From: Silvimonas soli
Lineage (GTDB): Bacteria; Pseudomonadota; Gammaproteobacteria; Burkholderiales; Chitinibacteraceae
Direction: 5' to 3'
Length of the DNA stretch: 64,000 bases
Assembly: GCF_030035605.1 (NCBI RefSeq)
Contig: NZ_CP106736.1
Location: forward strand, 2,170,001 to 2,234,000
Of the stretch, positions 50,468 through 59,800 are shown piece by piece (the stretch's first letter is position 1; the number at the start of each line of letters is the position of its first letter). A program made the translations under genes and the position numbers. Below the pieces are notes generated by a model. That model was not told the DNA's origin, did not search any database, and saw nothing but the letters and a program-made list of their open reading frames with translations.

Positions 50468-50998
50468 ATGACTGCGTCGTCATCCGATCTGCAATTGCTC
50501 TGGGCCAGTCTGGGCATACCCCCAGACTGGGTGGCAGCGCATGGCTTGCCTGTTTATGTCGAAGCACAAGCGCTGGAATTGGTGGAAATCCCCGCAGCAG
50601 TGTCGGGCAAAACCATGTTGCTCTCCCCTGCTGCGGCAAATGCCTGGCAGGAGATGCAGGCAGCCGCCGAGAGTGACAGCGTATCATTGCTGCTGATTTC
50701 GGCTTGGCGCAGCATTGCGCGGCAAGCTGAGTTGATCAATAACAAGCTCGCCCAAGGCATGTCCATTGACGCGGTCTTGCAGCGACTAGCGCCGCCAGGA
50801 TGCAGCGAACACCATACTGGGCGGGCCATCGATATCGCCACGCCGGATGCGCAGTCGCTAACGGAAGCCTTTTCCCAAACACCAGCTTTTGCGTGGTTAA
50901 CAGCGAATGCCGGACGATTCGGATTCACACTCTCTTTTCCACAAAACAATCCGTATGGCTATATGTATGAGCCGTGGCATTGGTGCTTTCAGGATTGA
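50468..50998 (+). CDS. M15B-type D,D-carboxypeptidase/VanY-like peptidase
   Basis: The 176-residue protein has the VanY zinc-peptidase signatures: SEHHTGRAIDIATPD (about 116-130; HxxxxxxD) and the last ligand in YEPWHWCF near the C-terminus. The active-site Arg is in SAWRSIARQAEL. It would cleave D-Ala or a related bond in peptidoglycan fragments. No signal peptide is visible, which suggests cytoplasmic action on recycled muropeptides, or a missed start. It begins 8 bp after parC, so it is likely co-transcribed. Confidence 0.85.
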   Translation: MTASSSDLQLLWASLGIPPDWVAAHGLPVYVEAQALELVEIPAAVSGKTMLLSPAAANAWQEMQAAAESDSVSLLLISAWRSIARQAELINNKLAQGMSIDAVLQRLAPPGCSEHHTGRAIDIATPDAQSLTEAFSQTPAFAWLTANAGRFGFTLSFPQNNPYGYMYEPWHWCFQD

Positions 50999-51016
50999 AC
51001 TCACTGATCTTGCACT

Positions 51017-51050
51017 AATATAAAACGGCCCGTTTGGGCCGTTTTATATT
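51017..51050. terminator. Bidirectional terminator after the M15 gene
   Basis: AATATAAAACGGCCC (51017-51031) and GGGCCGTTTTATATT (51036-51050) form a perfect 15-bp stem around GTTT. T-rich and A-rich arms allow termination both ways; the convergent CPT-like gene ends at 51110. Confidence 0.93.
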
Positions 51051-51109
51051 TGGTCATGCTGCGGTAGTCCTCGCCGGGAGGTTTCATCTATCCATCCCCC
51101 AAGCGCCGT

Positions 51110-51694
51110 TCATGCGCTCAACATGCTGAGCGCATTCAGTGTAGTCCGCGCGCCCGACCAGTTCCGTTCCGCGCCATTTAATTGCTGGGTTAACTGCGCG
51201 GCGCAGTCCTCCGGCGAAGCAACTGTGCTATCAAGCGTAAGATCGTAATCCATGTATTGATGCACCCGATTGAATTCCCAAGCCGCCAGCCCTGCTGCGC
51301 GGTCTCCTCGCTGCTTCTCGCGCCGGATGGCTTCATCCAGCTCACACTGCACCCCAACCAGCGCCACTTGATATCCAGCCAGTTCGGTCAACAGTTCAAG
51401 CTTTTCACTCGCGTCGCACCAGGCGTTATCTACCACTAGTTTGAGTCCGGCCTGCAACAGGCCAGGCAAGCAATAGTGATAGCCGCGGACCAAGGCTTGC
51501 CACTCGTACCCGTTGCGGGTGATGACATCGCCTTTTTGCATGCGTATCAGATCAGCAGCGGGCAATGTGTAAAGCACACTATCGATAGAAAAATTGAGAT
51601 ATTGCTCCGGCAGCAATTCCTGCAGGACACGGGCAATCGACGTTTTGCCGGAGGAACTGGTGCCATTCAGGACGATAACTTGCGGCAGTGTCAT
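51110..51694 (-). CDS. Chloramphenicol phosphotransferase-like P-loop kinase
   Basis: The 194-residue protein has Walker A VLNGTSSSGKTSIAR (about 8-22), the family stretch FSIDSVLYTLP, and VVDNAWCDASEKLELL. VQCELDEAIRREKQRGDRAAGLAAWEFNRVHQYMDYDLTLDS matches the CPT family, including the REKxRGDR nucleotide-lid pattern. The known member inactivates chloramphenicol by phosphorylation; most homologues have unknown substrates, so resistance should not be assumed. It lies 4 bp after the AraC/GyrI-like gene, so the two are probably one operon. Confidence 0.8.
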   Translation of the reverse strand: MTLPQVIVLNGTSSSGKTSIARVLQELLPEQYLNFSIDSVLYTLPAADLIRMQKGDVITRNGYEWQALVRGYHYCLPGLLQAGLKLVVDNAWCDASEKLELLTELAGYQVALVGVQCELDEAIRREKQRGDRAAGLAAWEFNRVHQYMDYDLTLDSTVASPEDCAAQLTQQLNGAERNWSGARTTLNALSMLSA

Positions 51695-51698
51695 AGGC

Positions 51699-52592
51699 TT
51701 AATCGGTCATAAGCGGCAGGCACAATTCGTAATGCCCGCTCAGATACTGGTCTTCTTCGTAACGCTCCACCCGTGGCCGGGACGGATCGAGCACCACCTT
51801 GGCGTTGGCTACCCATGTCAGCATCAGATCACGCCAGCGCGGGCCGATATCGTCGTTGGGACCATGATGGCGAAACACCGCCCAGCGCCCGCCCTGTAAT
51901 TTGTAATCACCCAGCCCACGCGGAATGCGGGTTTGCGGACTAATGATTTGCGCTGCATCGTAACGACGGCGGCCCGATGGCGTGGTGGCCGGATCGCTCC
52001 AGATCAAGCCATAGCGGCGTGCCGGAGCAATGCCGTACATGGTGCAGGTTTTACGAAAGCGCTTCCACAGCAAGTCCAGATTGCAACCGTACTCGCCGAC
52101 TTCGCGGATGTACACCACGCGTTCGGTATCCCAATGCTCGATGGTGATCCGTGCGTTTACTTCGGCAAAACTCCAGTGGTAATCCGCCGAGGTACCAGCG
52201 ATCGCCGCGCCCGGTTTATATGAATGCTCGCCCAGATTGCGATCACGCCACGCATCTGCAGCCGGCGCGCCTTTGCGCCATTCACTCGGCGTAAAACCGA
52301 ACTCACGATGAAACGCCCGGCTGAAGGTGGCCGCTGAAGAGAACCCCACTGTTAGCGCCACTTTGCCAATCGGCATTTTTGGCATCCACTGCAATATGGA
52401 TGCCGCCGTTTCCAGTCGCAGCCGCCACAAGAACGCTTGCGGGGTAGTCGCATAACGCGATTGAAAGCGACGGACCAGATACCAAGGGGAATAGTGAGCT
52501 GCGTCGGCCAGATCGGCCAGCGTAAGCGGAGCGGAAAGGTCGCGCACCATGCGGTTGATTGCGCGTTCCAGTCGCAGGCAGGGAGTGGACAT
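51699..52592 (-). CDS. AraC-family regulator with GyrI-like effector domain
   Basis: The 297-residue protein has N-terminal AraC helix-turn-helix motifs (TLADLADAAHYSPWYLVRRFQSRY and IGKVALTVGFSSAATFSRAFHREFGFTPSEWRK, about 24-108) and a C-terminal GyrI-like/SOUL domain (about 140-297: ITIEHWDTERVVYIREVGEYG and YLSGHYELCLPL). The layout is that of Rob-like regulators that bind small amphipathic ligands. It probably regulates the CPT-like kinase gene directly downstream. Confidence 0.9.
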   Translation of the reverse strand: MSTPCLRLERAINRMVRDLSAPLTLADLADAAHYSPWYLVRRFQSRYATTPQAFLWRLRLETAASILQWMPKMPIGKVALTVGFSSAATFSRAFHREFGFTPSEWRKGAPAADAWRDRNLGEHSYKPGAAIAGTSADYHWSFAEVNARITIEHWDTERVVYIREVGEYGCNLDLLWKRFRKTCTMYGIAPARRYGLIWSDPATTPSGRRRYDAAQIISPQTRIPRGLGDYKLQGGRWAVFRHHGPNDDIGPRWRDLMLTWVANAKVVLDPSRPRVERYEEDQYLSGHYELCLPLMTD

Positions 52593-52698
52593 CGGGGTTT
52601 GTCCTTTACGTGTGGGGGCGTGCAGCCGGCTATTTTAGCAGCGCCTGCTCACAGCGCCTACGCGCCCCGTCCGCTTTTAATGCACCAGGTTTGCAGGA

Positions 52699-52714
52699 TG
52701 TTCCACGTGAAACA
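52699..52714. other. parS centromere site upstream of the AraC-like gene
   Basis: TGTTCCACGTGAAACA exactly matches the parS consensus. It lies in the 141-bp gap between the AraC/GyrI-like gene and thiD. Three such sites lie within 4.8 kb. Confidence 0.92.
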
Positions 52715-52733
52715 TCCCGCAAACCATCTCACT

Positions 52734-53579
52734 TCACGCAGCAGGCGTTTCGGGCTTGGCGGCCTCTTCCTCTTCGCCGGTCCGCGCCCAGAACAAGCGG
52801 TCCGGGATGAACTGCCCCATTCCCGGCCGGAAAGCACGACTCAGAGCCTGCCAAGTGTATTCCTGAGCATCACGCACGGCCACGGGCAATTCCGCGCCGC
52901 TCGCCAGCGCGCCGGCAATGGCTGATGCCAGCGTACAGCCTGCACCGTGGTAACTGCCCGGCAATCGATCCCAGCTATCGCTGCGCGTACGACCGGCGCG
53001 GGAGAACAGCGTGTTGTTCACTTTGGGTGTGTTCTCGTGCGTGCCGGTGATCAACACGTATTCACAGCCACAATCGAGCAAGCGGCTGGCGGCGGCATCC
53101 AGCGCCAGCTCTTCCTGCTCGTCCGGATCATCCGAAGCCAGGCGGCGGGCCTCGATACTGTTGGGCGTAATGATCAAAGTATGCGGCATCAGCAATTCGC
53201 GCATCGCGTTGATCATTTCTTCACCCGATGGCTCATCGTGACCCGAATTCAAAACCGGCTCGAACACCAACGGAATATCCGGATAATCCGCCGCGATCTC
53301 GGCAATGACCGCCAGATTTTCAATACTGCCGACCATGCCCACTTTAATGGCATCGATCTGCATGTCTTCCAGAATGTAACGGGCCTGGTCCTGCAGCCAG
53401 TCGGGTTCAACCGGCTGGAACTCCTGCACACCGGTGGTGTCTTGCACGGTCAAGGCAGTCACCACCGGCAAGGGATGACAGCCCAAAGAAGCCAGTGTCA
53501 GAATGTCCGCGGCAAGGCCCGCGCCGCCTGAAGGGTCGTTTGCACCAAAGACAAGAACTAGCGGAGGTGTAGCAATCAT
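52734..53579 (-). CDS. thiD: Hydroxymethylpyrimidine/phosphomethylpyrimidine kinase
   Basis: The 281-residue ribokinase-fold enzyme phosphorylates HMP twice for thiamine synthesis. Motifs: FGANDPSGGAGLAADI (10-25), ALTVQDTTGV, IKVGMVGS, the substrate stretch VFEPVLNSG (usually DPVMVA), and the anion-hole/catalytic segment GSYHGAGCTLASAIAGAL, where the base Asp of the usual GTGCTL pattern is replaced: it reads GAGC with the preceding H. The C-terminus is Glu/Ala/Pro-rich. It is divergent from rubredoxin, a pairing common in betaproteobacteria. Confidence 0.9.
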   Translation of the reverse strand: MIATPPLVLVFGANDPSGGAGLAADILTLASLGCHPLPVVTALTVQDTTGVQEFQPVEPDWLQDQARYILEDMQIDAIKVGMVGSIENLAVIAEIAADYPDIPLVFEPVLNSGHDEPSGEEMINAMRELLMPHTLIITPNSIEARRLASDDPDEQEELALDAAASRLLDCGCEYVLITGTHENTPKVNNTLFSRAGRTRSDSWDRLPGSYHGAGCTLASAIAGALASGAELPVAVRDAQEYTWQALSRAFRPGMGQFIPDRLFWARTGEEEEAAKPETPAA

Positions 53580-53644
53580 GGGCGGGCAGCTATTATTTAA
53601 TCAGGTAGAATTCTGATTCTAAACCAAGCAACAAAGTGGACCGC

Positions 53645-53809
53645 ATGAAAAAATATATGTGCCTGATTTGTGGCTTCATTTATGACGAAGCCGAAGGCTG
53701 TGCCAACGATGGCATCGCCCCTGGAACCAAGTGGGAAGACGTACCGATCAACTGGACTTGTCCCGATTGCGGTGCACGCAAAGAAGATTTTGAGATGGTC
53801 GAAATCTGA
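53645..53809 (+). CDS. Rubredoxin
   Basis: This short gene (54 residues) encodes MKKYMCLICGFIYDEAEG and ends with NWTCPDCGARKEDFEMVEI. The two CxxCG motifs (CLICG, CPDCG) bind one iron. GIAPGTKWEDVPINW is typical. Rubredoxin shuttles single electrons in the cytoplasm, for example in alkane oxidation or oxidative-stress pathways; the partner here is unknown. A terminator follows within 20 bp. Confidence 0.97.
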   Translation: MKKYMCLICGFIYDEAEGCANDGIAPGTKWEDVPINWTCPDCGARKEDFEMVEI

Positions 53810-53822
53810 TCTTTGGCGATGC

Positions 53823-53860
53823 AAACGGCGCTGGCTTTTTGACCCAGCGCCGTTTTTTCA
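53823..53860 (+). terminator. Terminator after the rubredoxin gene
   Basis: ACGGCGCTGG (53825-53834) pairs with CCAGCGCCGT (53844-53853), followed by T6 and a further T7 run. Confidence 0.93.
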
Positions 53861-53887
53861 TTTTTTTCTGCCGGAAACAAGTCCACC

Positions 53888-54310
53888 ATGCTTTGGGTCA
53901 AAGCCTTTCATATCCTGTTTGTAATCAGCTGGTTTGCCGGCCTGTTTTATTTGCCGCGCATCTTCGTCAATCTGGCCATGACCGACGATGCCACTACCAA
54001 AGAGCGCCTGCTGCTTATGGCAGGCAAGTTGTTGCGCTTTATGACACCGCTAGCCGTGCTGGCCATCGTCTTTGGCGTGTGGACATGGTCGTACTACCAG
54101 TTCTTCGCCGGCCCCGGCTGGCACTGGATGCACGCCAAACTGGCACTGGTGCTGTTGCTGGTGATCTACCACGGCTGGTGCTTCAAGCTGTTTAATGACT
54201 TCACTGCTGGCCGCAATCGCCACAGCAATGTGTGGTATCGCTACTTCAACGAGATCCCCGTGGTGGTACTGCTGGCCGTGGTGATCCTTGTCACGGTTAA
54301 ACCATTCTGA
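53888..54310 (+). CDS. HemJ/CopD-family membrane protein
   Basis: The 140-residue protein has four membrane segments. The N-terminal pattern WVKAFHILFVISWFAGLFYLPRIFV (3-27) with its conserved His, plus the MHAKLALVLLLVIYHGWCF segment (about 82-100) with Lys and His, match HemJ. HemJ is the protoporphyrinogen IX oxidase used by many bacteria lacking HemG/HemY. It lies 530 bp upstream of hemL, which supports a haem role. A CopD-like copper protein is the alternative. Confidence 0.82.
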   Translation: MLWVKAFHILFVISWFAGLFYLPRIFVNLAMTDDATTKERLLLMAGKLLRFMTPLAVLAIVFGVWTWSYYQFFAGPGWHWMHAKLALVLLLVIYHGWCFKLFNDFTAGRNRHSNVWYRYFNEIPVVVLLAVVILVTVKPF

Positions 54311-54354
54311 ACGCCGTCTGCCGCTAGTCATTATCGGATATAAGGATTGCCACC

Positions 54355-54822
54355 ATGGCGCAGGAAATCGAAAGAAAGTTTTTGCTGAGTAGCGAGGACT
54401 GGCGTAACCAGGCAGAAAATGCGACTCGAATTGCCCAGGGTTATCTCAATGCCGACCCAGCCCGCACAGTTCGGGTACGTATCAAAGGCGAGCAAGGATT
54501 TTTGACCATTAAAGGCAAAAACGAAGGTATCACCCGCGCTGAATACGAATACCCGATTCCGCTGGGTGATGCCGCCGAATTGCTGCAACTGTGCCCCACC
54601 GTACTGGACAAAACACGCCACGAAATTCGCAATGGCGGATTTTTGTGGGAGATCGACGAATTTGCTGGCGACAATGCCGGATTAATCGTTGCCGAAATCG
54701 AACTACCCACCGCAGATACCGAATTTGTAAAACCTGACTGGCTCGGCGCCGAGGTATCGGGCGACGCGCGCTATTACAACAGCGCCTTGTCCGTCACCCC
54801 ATACAGCCGCTGGCCACGTTGA
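54355..54822 (+). CDS. CYTH-domain triphosphate tunnel phosphatase
   Basis: The 155-residue protein starts with the metal motif EIERKFLL (ExExK, 4-11). It has alternating basic/acidic strands typical of the tunnel fold: TVRVRIKGEQGFLTIKGK, RAEYEYPIP, DKTRHEI, WEIDEFAGDNAGLIVAEIELP. Bacterial members hydrolyse inorganic triphosphate (NeuTTM type); adenylate cyclase activity (CyaB) is less likely at this length. It is 15 bp before hemL, so probably co-transcribed. Confidence 0.9.
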   Translation: MAQEIERKFLLSSEDWRNQAENATRIAQGYLNADPARTVRVRIKGEQGFLTIKGKNEGITRAEYEYPIPLGDAAELLQLCPTVLDKTRHEIRNGGFLWEIDEFAGDNAGLIVAEIELPTADTEFVKPDWLGAEVSGDARYYNSALSVTPYSRWPR

Positions 54823-54837
54823 ACTGGAGTCTCACGC

Positions 54838-56112
54838 ATGTCTCGCAATACTGAATTGTTCCAGGCCGCCTGCAAACATATCCCCGGCGGCGTTAACTCC
54901 CCGGTGCGCGCCTTTGGCTCTGTCGGCGGCACCCCTCCCTTCATCGCTCGCGGCGAAGGCGCCTATGTCTGGGATGCTGATGGCAAACGCTATATTGATT
55001 ATGTTGGCTCATGGGGCCCGCTCATTCTCGGCCACGCCCATCCACAAGTGATCGAAGCCGTGATCCAGGCCGCGCAAAATGGCCTGAGCTTTGGCGCCCC
55101 CACCGCCGCCGAAATCGAGTTGGCCGACTTGCTGTGTGACCTGCTGCCGGCGCTGGACCAGGTACGCCTGGTTTCGAGCGGGACTGAAGCCACCATGAGC
55201 GCGATTCGCCTGGCCCGCGGTTTCACTGGTCGCGACAAACTGATCAAGTTTGAAGGCTGCTATCACGGCCATGCCGACAGCCTGCTGGTCAAAGCGGGCT
55301 CCGGCCTGCTGACCTTCGGCAATCCTTCCTCCGCCGGCGTACCCGCTGCCGTGGCTGCCGACACCATCGTCCTGCCCTATAACGACGTCGCCGCGCTGGA
55401 AGCCGCCTTTGCCGAAAACAAAGGCAAAATCGCCGCGATCATCGTCGAGCCGTTTGCCGGCAACATGAACCTGGTTAAACCATCCGCCGAATTCGTCGCC
55501 GCGATGCGGCAGCTAACGCAGGACGATGGCGCGGTACTCATTTACGACGAAGTCATGACCGGTTTTCGCGTAGGTCTGGGCTGCGCCCAAGGCCTGCACG
55601 GCGTGACGCCAGATCTGGTGACATTGGGCAAAGTCGTCGGCGGCGGCATGCCACTCGCGGCCTTCGGTGGTCGCGCTGACATCATGGCCAAACTGGCACC
55701 ACTAGGCCCCGTATACCAAGCTGGCACGCTCTCCGGTAACCCGGTCGCCGTTGCAGCCGGCCTGGCCACCTTGAAACTGATCCGTCAGCCAGGTTTCTTT
55801 GAAAAGCTCACCACACAAACCAGCAAACTGGTCGATGGCCTGAACAAAGTAGCAAAAGAAGCTGCTGAAACCTTCTGCGCGCAAAGCGTTGGTGGCATGT
55901 TCGGCGTGTACTTCAGCGCTACTCCGCCGCAATCCTTTGCCGAAGTCATGGCTTCGGACCGCAACCGTTTCAACGCATTCTTCCATGCGATGATGGATGA
56001 GGGCGTGTACCTGGCACCGTCGGCATTTGAAGCAGGATTTGTTTCGGCGGCGCATACGGATGAAGACATCCAAATAACAATCAGTACGGCAGCTGAACTA
56101 CTTTCCAAATAA
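54838..56112 (+). CDS. hemL: Glutamate-1-semialdehyde 2,1-aminomutase
   Basis: The 424-residue PLP enzyme makes 5-aminolevulinate for haem. Motifs: GGVNSPVRAF (18-27), the PLP pocket LVSSGTEATMSAIRLARG, YHGHADSLLVKAGSG, FYDEV-type IYDEVMTGFRVG, and the PLP-lysine stretch LGKVVGGGMPLAAFGG. GGAG at about 54825 supports the start. It is downstream of the HemJ-like and CYTH genes. A terminator lies at 56148-56179. Confidence 0.97.
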   Translation: MSRNTELFQAACKHIPGGVNSPVRAFGSVGGTPPFIARGEGAYVWDADGKRYIDYVGSWGPLILGHAHPQVIEAVIQAAQNGLSFGAPTAAEIELADLLCDLLPALDQVRLVSSGTEATMSAIRLARGFTGRDKLIKFEGCYHGHADSLLVKAGSGLLTFGNPSSAGVPAAVAADTIVLPYNDVAALEAAFAENKGKIAAIIVEPFAGNMNLVKPSAEFVAAMRQLTQDDGAVLIYDEVMTGFRVGLGCAQGLHGVTPDLVTLGKVVGGGMPLAAFGGRADIMAKLAPLGPVYQAGTLSGNPVAVAAGLATLKLIRQPGFFEKLTTQTSKLVDGLNKVAKEAAETFCAQSVGGMFGVYFSATPPQSFAEVMASDRNRFNAFFHAMMDEGVYLAPSAFEAGFVSAAHTDEDIQITISTAAELLSK

Positions 56113-56147
56113 CCACGTCATGCAAAACACGCTGTTAACCTAAATAG

Positions 56148-56179
56148 AAAGGGCGGGGTGTTACTCCTCGCCCTTTTTA
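56148..56179. terminator. Bidirectional terminator (hemL / TonB-like)
   Basis: AAAGGGCG (56148-56155) pairs with CGCCCTTT (56169-56176) around GGGTGTTACTCCT, followed by T5. It overlaps the last codons of the TonB-like gene, so the hairpin doubles as coding sequence. Confidence 0.85.
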
Positions 56180-56883
56180 TTACGCGTTGCCGGAACACTC
56201 GCTTCAGCATGGAACGGGGCTTCAGATTCAAAACCATGTGTGTTGGGTGGAACAAAAGAAAACTGAAGATCCTGCCATACAGACACCTCTATACCATTTT
56301 GCTGCCCGGCTACAAATCCCGTTTTCAACAACGCAGCGACCAATTTATCTGCAACCCAACGGTCCTCATCCTGCACCTTCAGTATCTGGACACGATATAC
56401 ACGCCCGCTGTCCAAAACAAAGATCCTTAGCGTAATCGGTAACACAGGTCTATTTCCAACCTCAGCAGAAATATCGCTGAAATCAGGGGCACTGCGCGGA
56501 ATGGGTTTTACTTCGAGTAAACCCGGATCGAGAAAAACCGGAGGTTGTAAAACAGCGTTCTGAGTATCCCTTACCTCCGAAATAACGGCATCAGATTCGC
56601 GTGGCAGGTCCGGCTTCACATCCTCAACCAACACCTGCCCGCGAGTCATCGCTGCTAACGGCACACTGCGAACAAATTTGGAGCCCAAGTAAGTCCCATT
56701 TGTAGTTTTGCGCGGGTAAGCGGTGGCAAAGTACACGGAAAATGGGGCAGCACCGTCCTCAGCGCGCCGTTTACTGACTTGATGCTGATGTTCCATCAGA
56801 AACAATGTCAGCAACACGTGGGCCGCCAAAGAAAAACAAAGGGCAGAAAGAAATCTGCCCTTTGCCAGATGAAAAAAAACCAT
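56161..56883 (-). CDS. TonB-like protein at the end of the pilin operon
   Basis: The 240-residue protein has an N-terminal membrane anchor (GRFLSALCFSLAAHVLLTLFLM, about 9-30), a variable periplasmic spacer and a TonB C-terminal-like domain (about 145-215: LPITLRIFVLDSGRVYRVQILKVQ and LVAALLKTGFVAG). It starts 10 bp after the pilY1 stop (GTGAGAG before ATG), so it is co-transcribed with the minor pilins. A role in pilus assembly or a separate energy-coupling role cannot be told apart. Confidence 0.65.
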   Translation of the reverse strand: MVFFHLAKGRFLSALCFSLAAHVLLTLFLMEHQHQVSKRRAEDGAAPFSVYFATAYPRKTTNGTYLGSKFVRSVPLAAMTRGQVLVEDVKPDLPRESDAVISEVRDTQNAVLQPPVFLDPGLLEVKPIPRSAPDFSDISAEVGNRPVLPITLRIFVLDSGRVYRVQILKVQDEDRWVADKLVAALLKTGFVAGQQNGIEVSVWQDLQFSFVPPNTHGFESEAPFHAEASVPATRNKKGEE

Positions 56884-56893
56884 CTCTCACCAG

Positions 56894-59800
56894 TTAGTTG
56901 TTAACTGGAACTTCTCGCCAGTTTAGCAATTGGCCGGAACCAGAATTAGAGAACGAGCCTGTCAACGGTGTTACATGCCCACCGCCGCCATTCATACCTC
57001 CGTCATCACCTACTAAGGGCTCCACCCCGCCGCCATCGTTAATTGAGACTATCGAAAAGCTGGTTCCAAGACCGGTACCACTAATATATGAAACCGGCGA
57101 ACCACCCACCCCATTAGTCAATATTGTTTTACCCGTCGCAATATCAACCGTAAATGATTGATGATTACCTGATGGTGAACATACATCCCCGGAAGGAGCA
57201 TTCGCTACCCAACCAACATAATTAAGGTTCGAGGCGATCGCCGTGTTAATCAACAGGTAACTACTGGTACCTGGAAACGTTCCCATATCGTAGTACCAAC
57301 CCATCGCAGAAGTCGGCGCCGTGCCAATACCGTTAATAAGATCGGTATTCGCATTCAACTCACTACGGGTGAGTGGGAAGGTAACGCCAGTTGGCAAATT
57401 AAAATTGGTTCCAGTCGCAGATGTCATGTAATAGCCACTAGAAGTACCATCGGCAATAGCGTAAAACGTCTCGGCTTTATTGCTGATAACATCCGAGGCC
57501 CCCAACAACTTCCCTGTACCGACAAACACGTAACGACGCAGCGTGTTAGGCAGCGTAACAATCAATGGCGGCACAGTAACAGGCTGATTATTACCACTAC
57601 TATCAGTTAAATGTGCAATGCGCGTAGGTGCTGGATAGTTACCAGTAGCCGCCGTCAGATCAAACCGCCACACATTCCCTTGCAGGTCCCCTGCATATAC
57701 CGTCTCAGCCGTGAAATCCGTAGTATCTGGTACAAACGCCGCAGCGTAAGCCAACCCATCCGAATTCACAGAACTACCATCGGAGGCCTGTATCTTCTGC
57801 AGCAGGTTACCGGTAGGAGGGTCAATAATATAGAGATAGCCATTACCATCACTATTGTTGTACCCAGAAGTGACAATAACCACCCAGCCATATTGTTTGG
57901 TTTTAACAATAATTGGTGGCCCGTAGCTGTACCCCATTGTGTTATATGCAGCTTGGGAGCTATTTACCTCCCATTTGACAGCATTGGCCAGTGCTTGTTC
58001 ATTCGCGCTATTGCCCGACCCATTGTTTGCCGAGTAGGCAGGAGGATTGGTCACATCCAGCGCATAGTAACCCTGCCCGCCTTTACCCAAAGGACCAACC
58101 AATAAAGACGCCCACTTAGAAGTGGTGATCTGCGTATTGCCGTTGGTGCGTGCCATATCCAGGTCATTAACCAAGACGGTAGCATCTACATAATTGTGGT
58201 GCACAAAAGTCGGATTACCGTAAGCCGCCAAGCCATTAACCAGTGGTGTACCCGTCGGTCCGCTATACAGCGCGCCTGGGATGTACGCAAACAACTCGGA
58301 GCCACCAGTTTTTGTGCCGTCAAACGCGTGCAACATACCATCATTGGCACCCACATACACAACCGGATTCCGGGAGGCGTAAGTCGCCTTGAAGGCCGTA
58401 TAACCCGGGTTGTTTGCCTCACTAAAACCAAGCGCGGGCGGGCCAACTGCATTCAGCTTTGAATCTACGATATCGCCCAGTACTGCAGCGCGCGCGCGAT
58501 ATGCCTTGGTGCTGCCAGTCACCGCTGATCCGACCTCGTTGGACTGATCTCCCCGGACGTAATTGAGATAATTTGTTTGTGTGGTCGAATTAGATATATT
58601 GTTTGGTGACGAAAGCGAAGTACCCGGATCAAGTTTGGATAAGTCCGTGGTAGAAAGGCTGGAAGGCCGAAACGGCACCCCTTTCCCGCCACTGTAACTG
58701 GCAATTACTCGTCCGCTGTTCCAGCCATTACTAGCAATTTGGGTTTGCAATAGCTTCTGGGCGCTCCATGGCGTTCCTTGCGTGGTAGGCGCGGCACCTG
58801 GACCACTAAATGTGTACAGCGTACCAACCACATCACCTATCCATTTAGAAGAATCGTAACTGGCGGCATAGTTCATGCCACCTGCGGTGGGGATTTTCGG
58901 AGAAGAGGCGGATTGTGCAGTAGTTGTTTGAGCTGTCTGCGCGGCGATACTTTGAAAGGCGTTGGTCAAACCCTGCACCATCGCTTTTGCCTGGAACGCC
59001 GGATAATAATTGTTAGGTTGCAAATCGGTTGAAGTCGAAACAACTGGAAGGCCTGTGCTCCACGCACCCTGCGTCAGCTTTGTTCCATCATAGGCTTTGT
59101 AACCCGACGGAAGAGTAAAACCGCCGTATTTGGTAGCGTACCAGTATTGATTTTTGCTTTGATATTTCTGATTTTCCAGCACATCCACCCAATAGGTGGA
59201 AATTGTCTGAGTAAATGTTTTGGTGCCGTCCGTATTAAGGTACTGGGTCCACTTATTGGGCGTAATATCATTTACATGGGAGTCATAGGCAATCCCGGCC
59301 ATTAAATAGCTGGAATCGTCGGAACAACACCACGACAAGTTGGTACTACCCAAATTCGAAACGCCTTCGAGACTACCTATATATGTGGTAGCACCGCTTG
59401 AGCCAGAATACGTGGTTTGACCATGCCCAATTGTAGTATCCGCGGTCATATCACTGGGTGCGGATGGCTCGTAAGTACTGTTATTCTTTGCCGTTGTCGA
59501 ACCGGGGAGGTTTCCATCAGCATGCGTATTAACGTCGCCAATACCGAGAATAAAATTCTTTTGGCATGCGTAAATAATAGGATCTTTCCAGTTACTCCCG
59601 GTAATTACCGGAAAACCATCCGCCATGGTACTGTTAACACCTGAGCTATAGGTAGACACCTCAGAGTTAGCCGGCACCGGATATTTGCTTGAGCCCGGAT
59701 CACTTGCGAATGCTTTGTAGTAACGAATACCCGAGTAATAAAGTTCAGAAACGGGATCATAGGTCTTATAAACACCACTGGATCGGCCAAATTTGTTTAA

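Noticed and set aside
51110..51694. Chloramphenicol resistance gene
   Set aside because: Only family similarity to CPT; most homologues are not resistance enzymes and the context gives no support.
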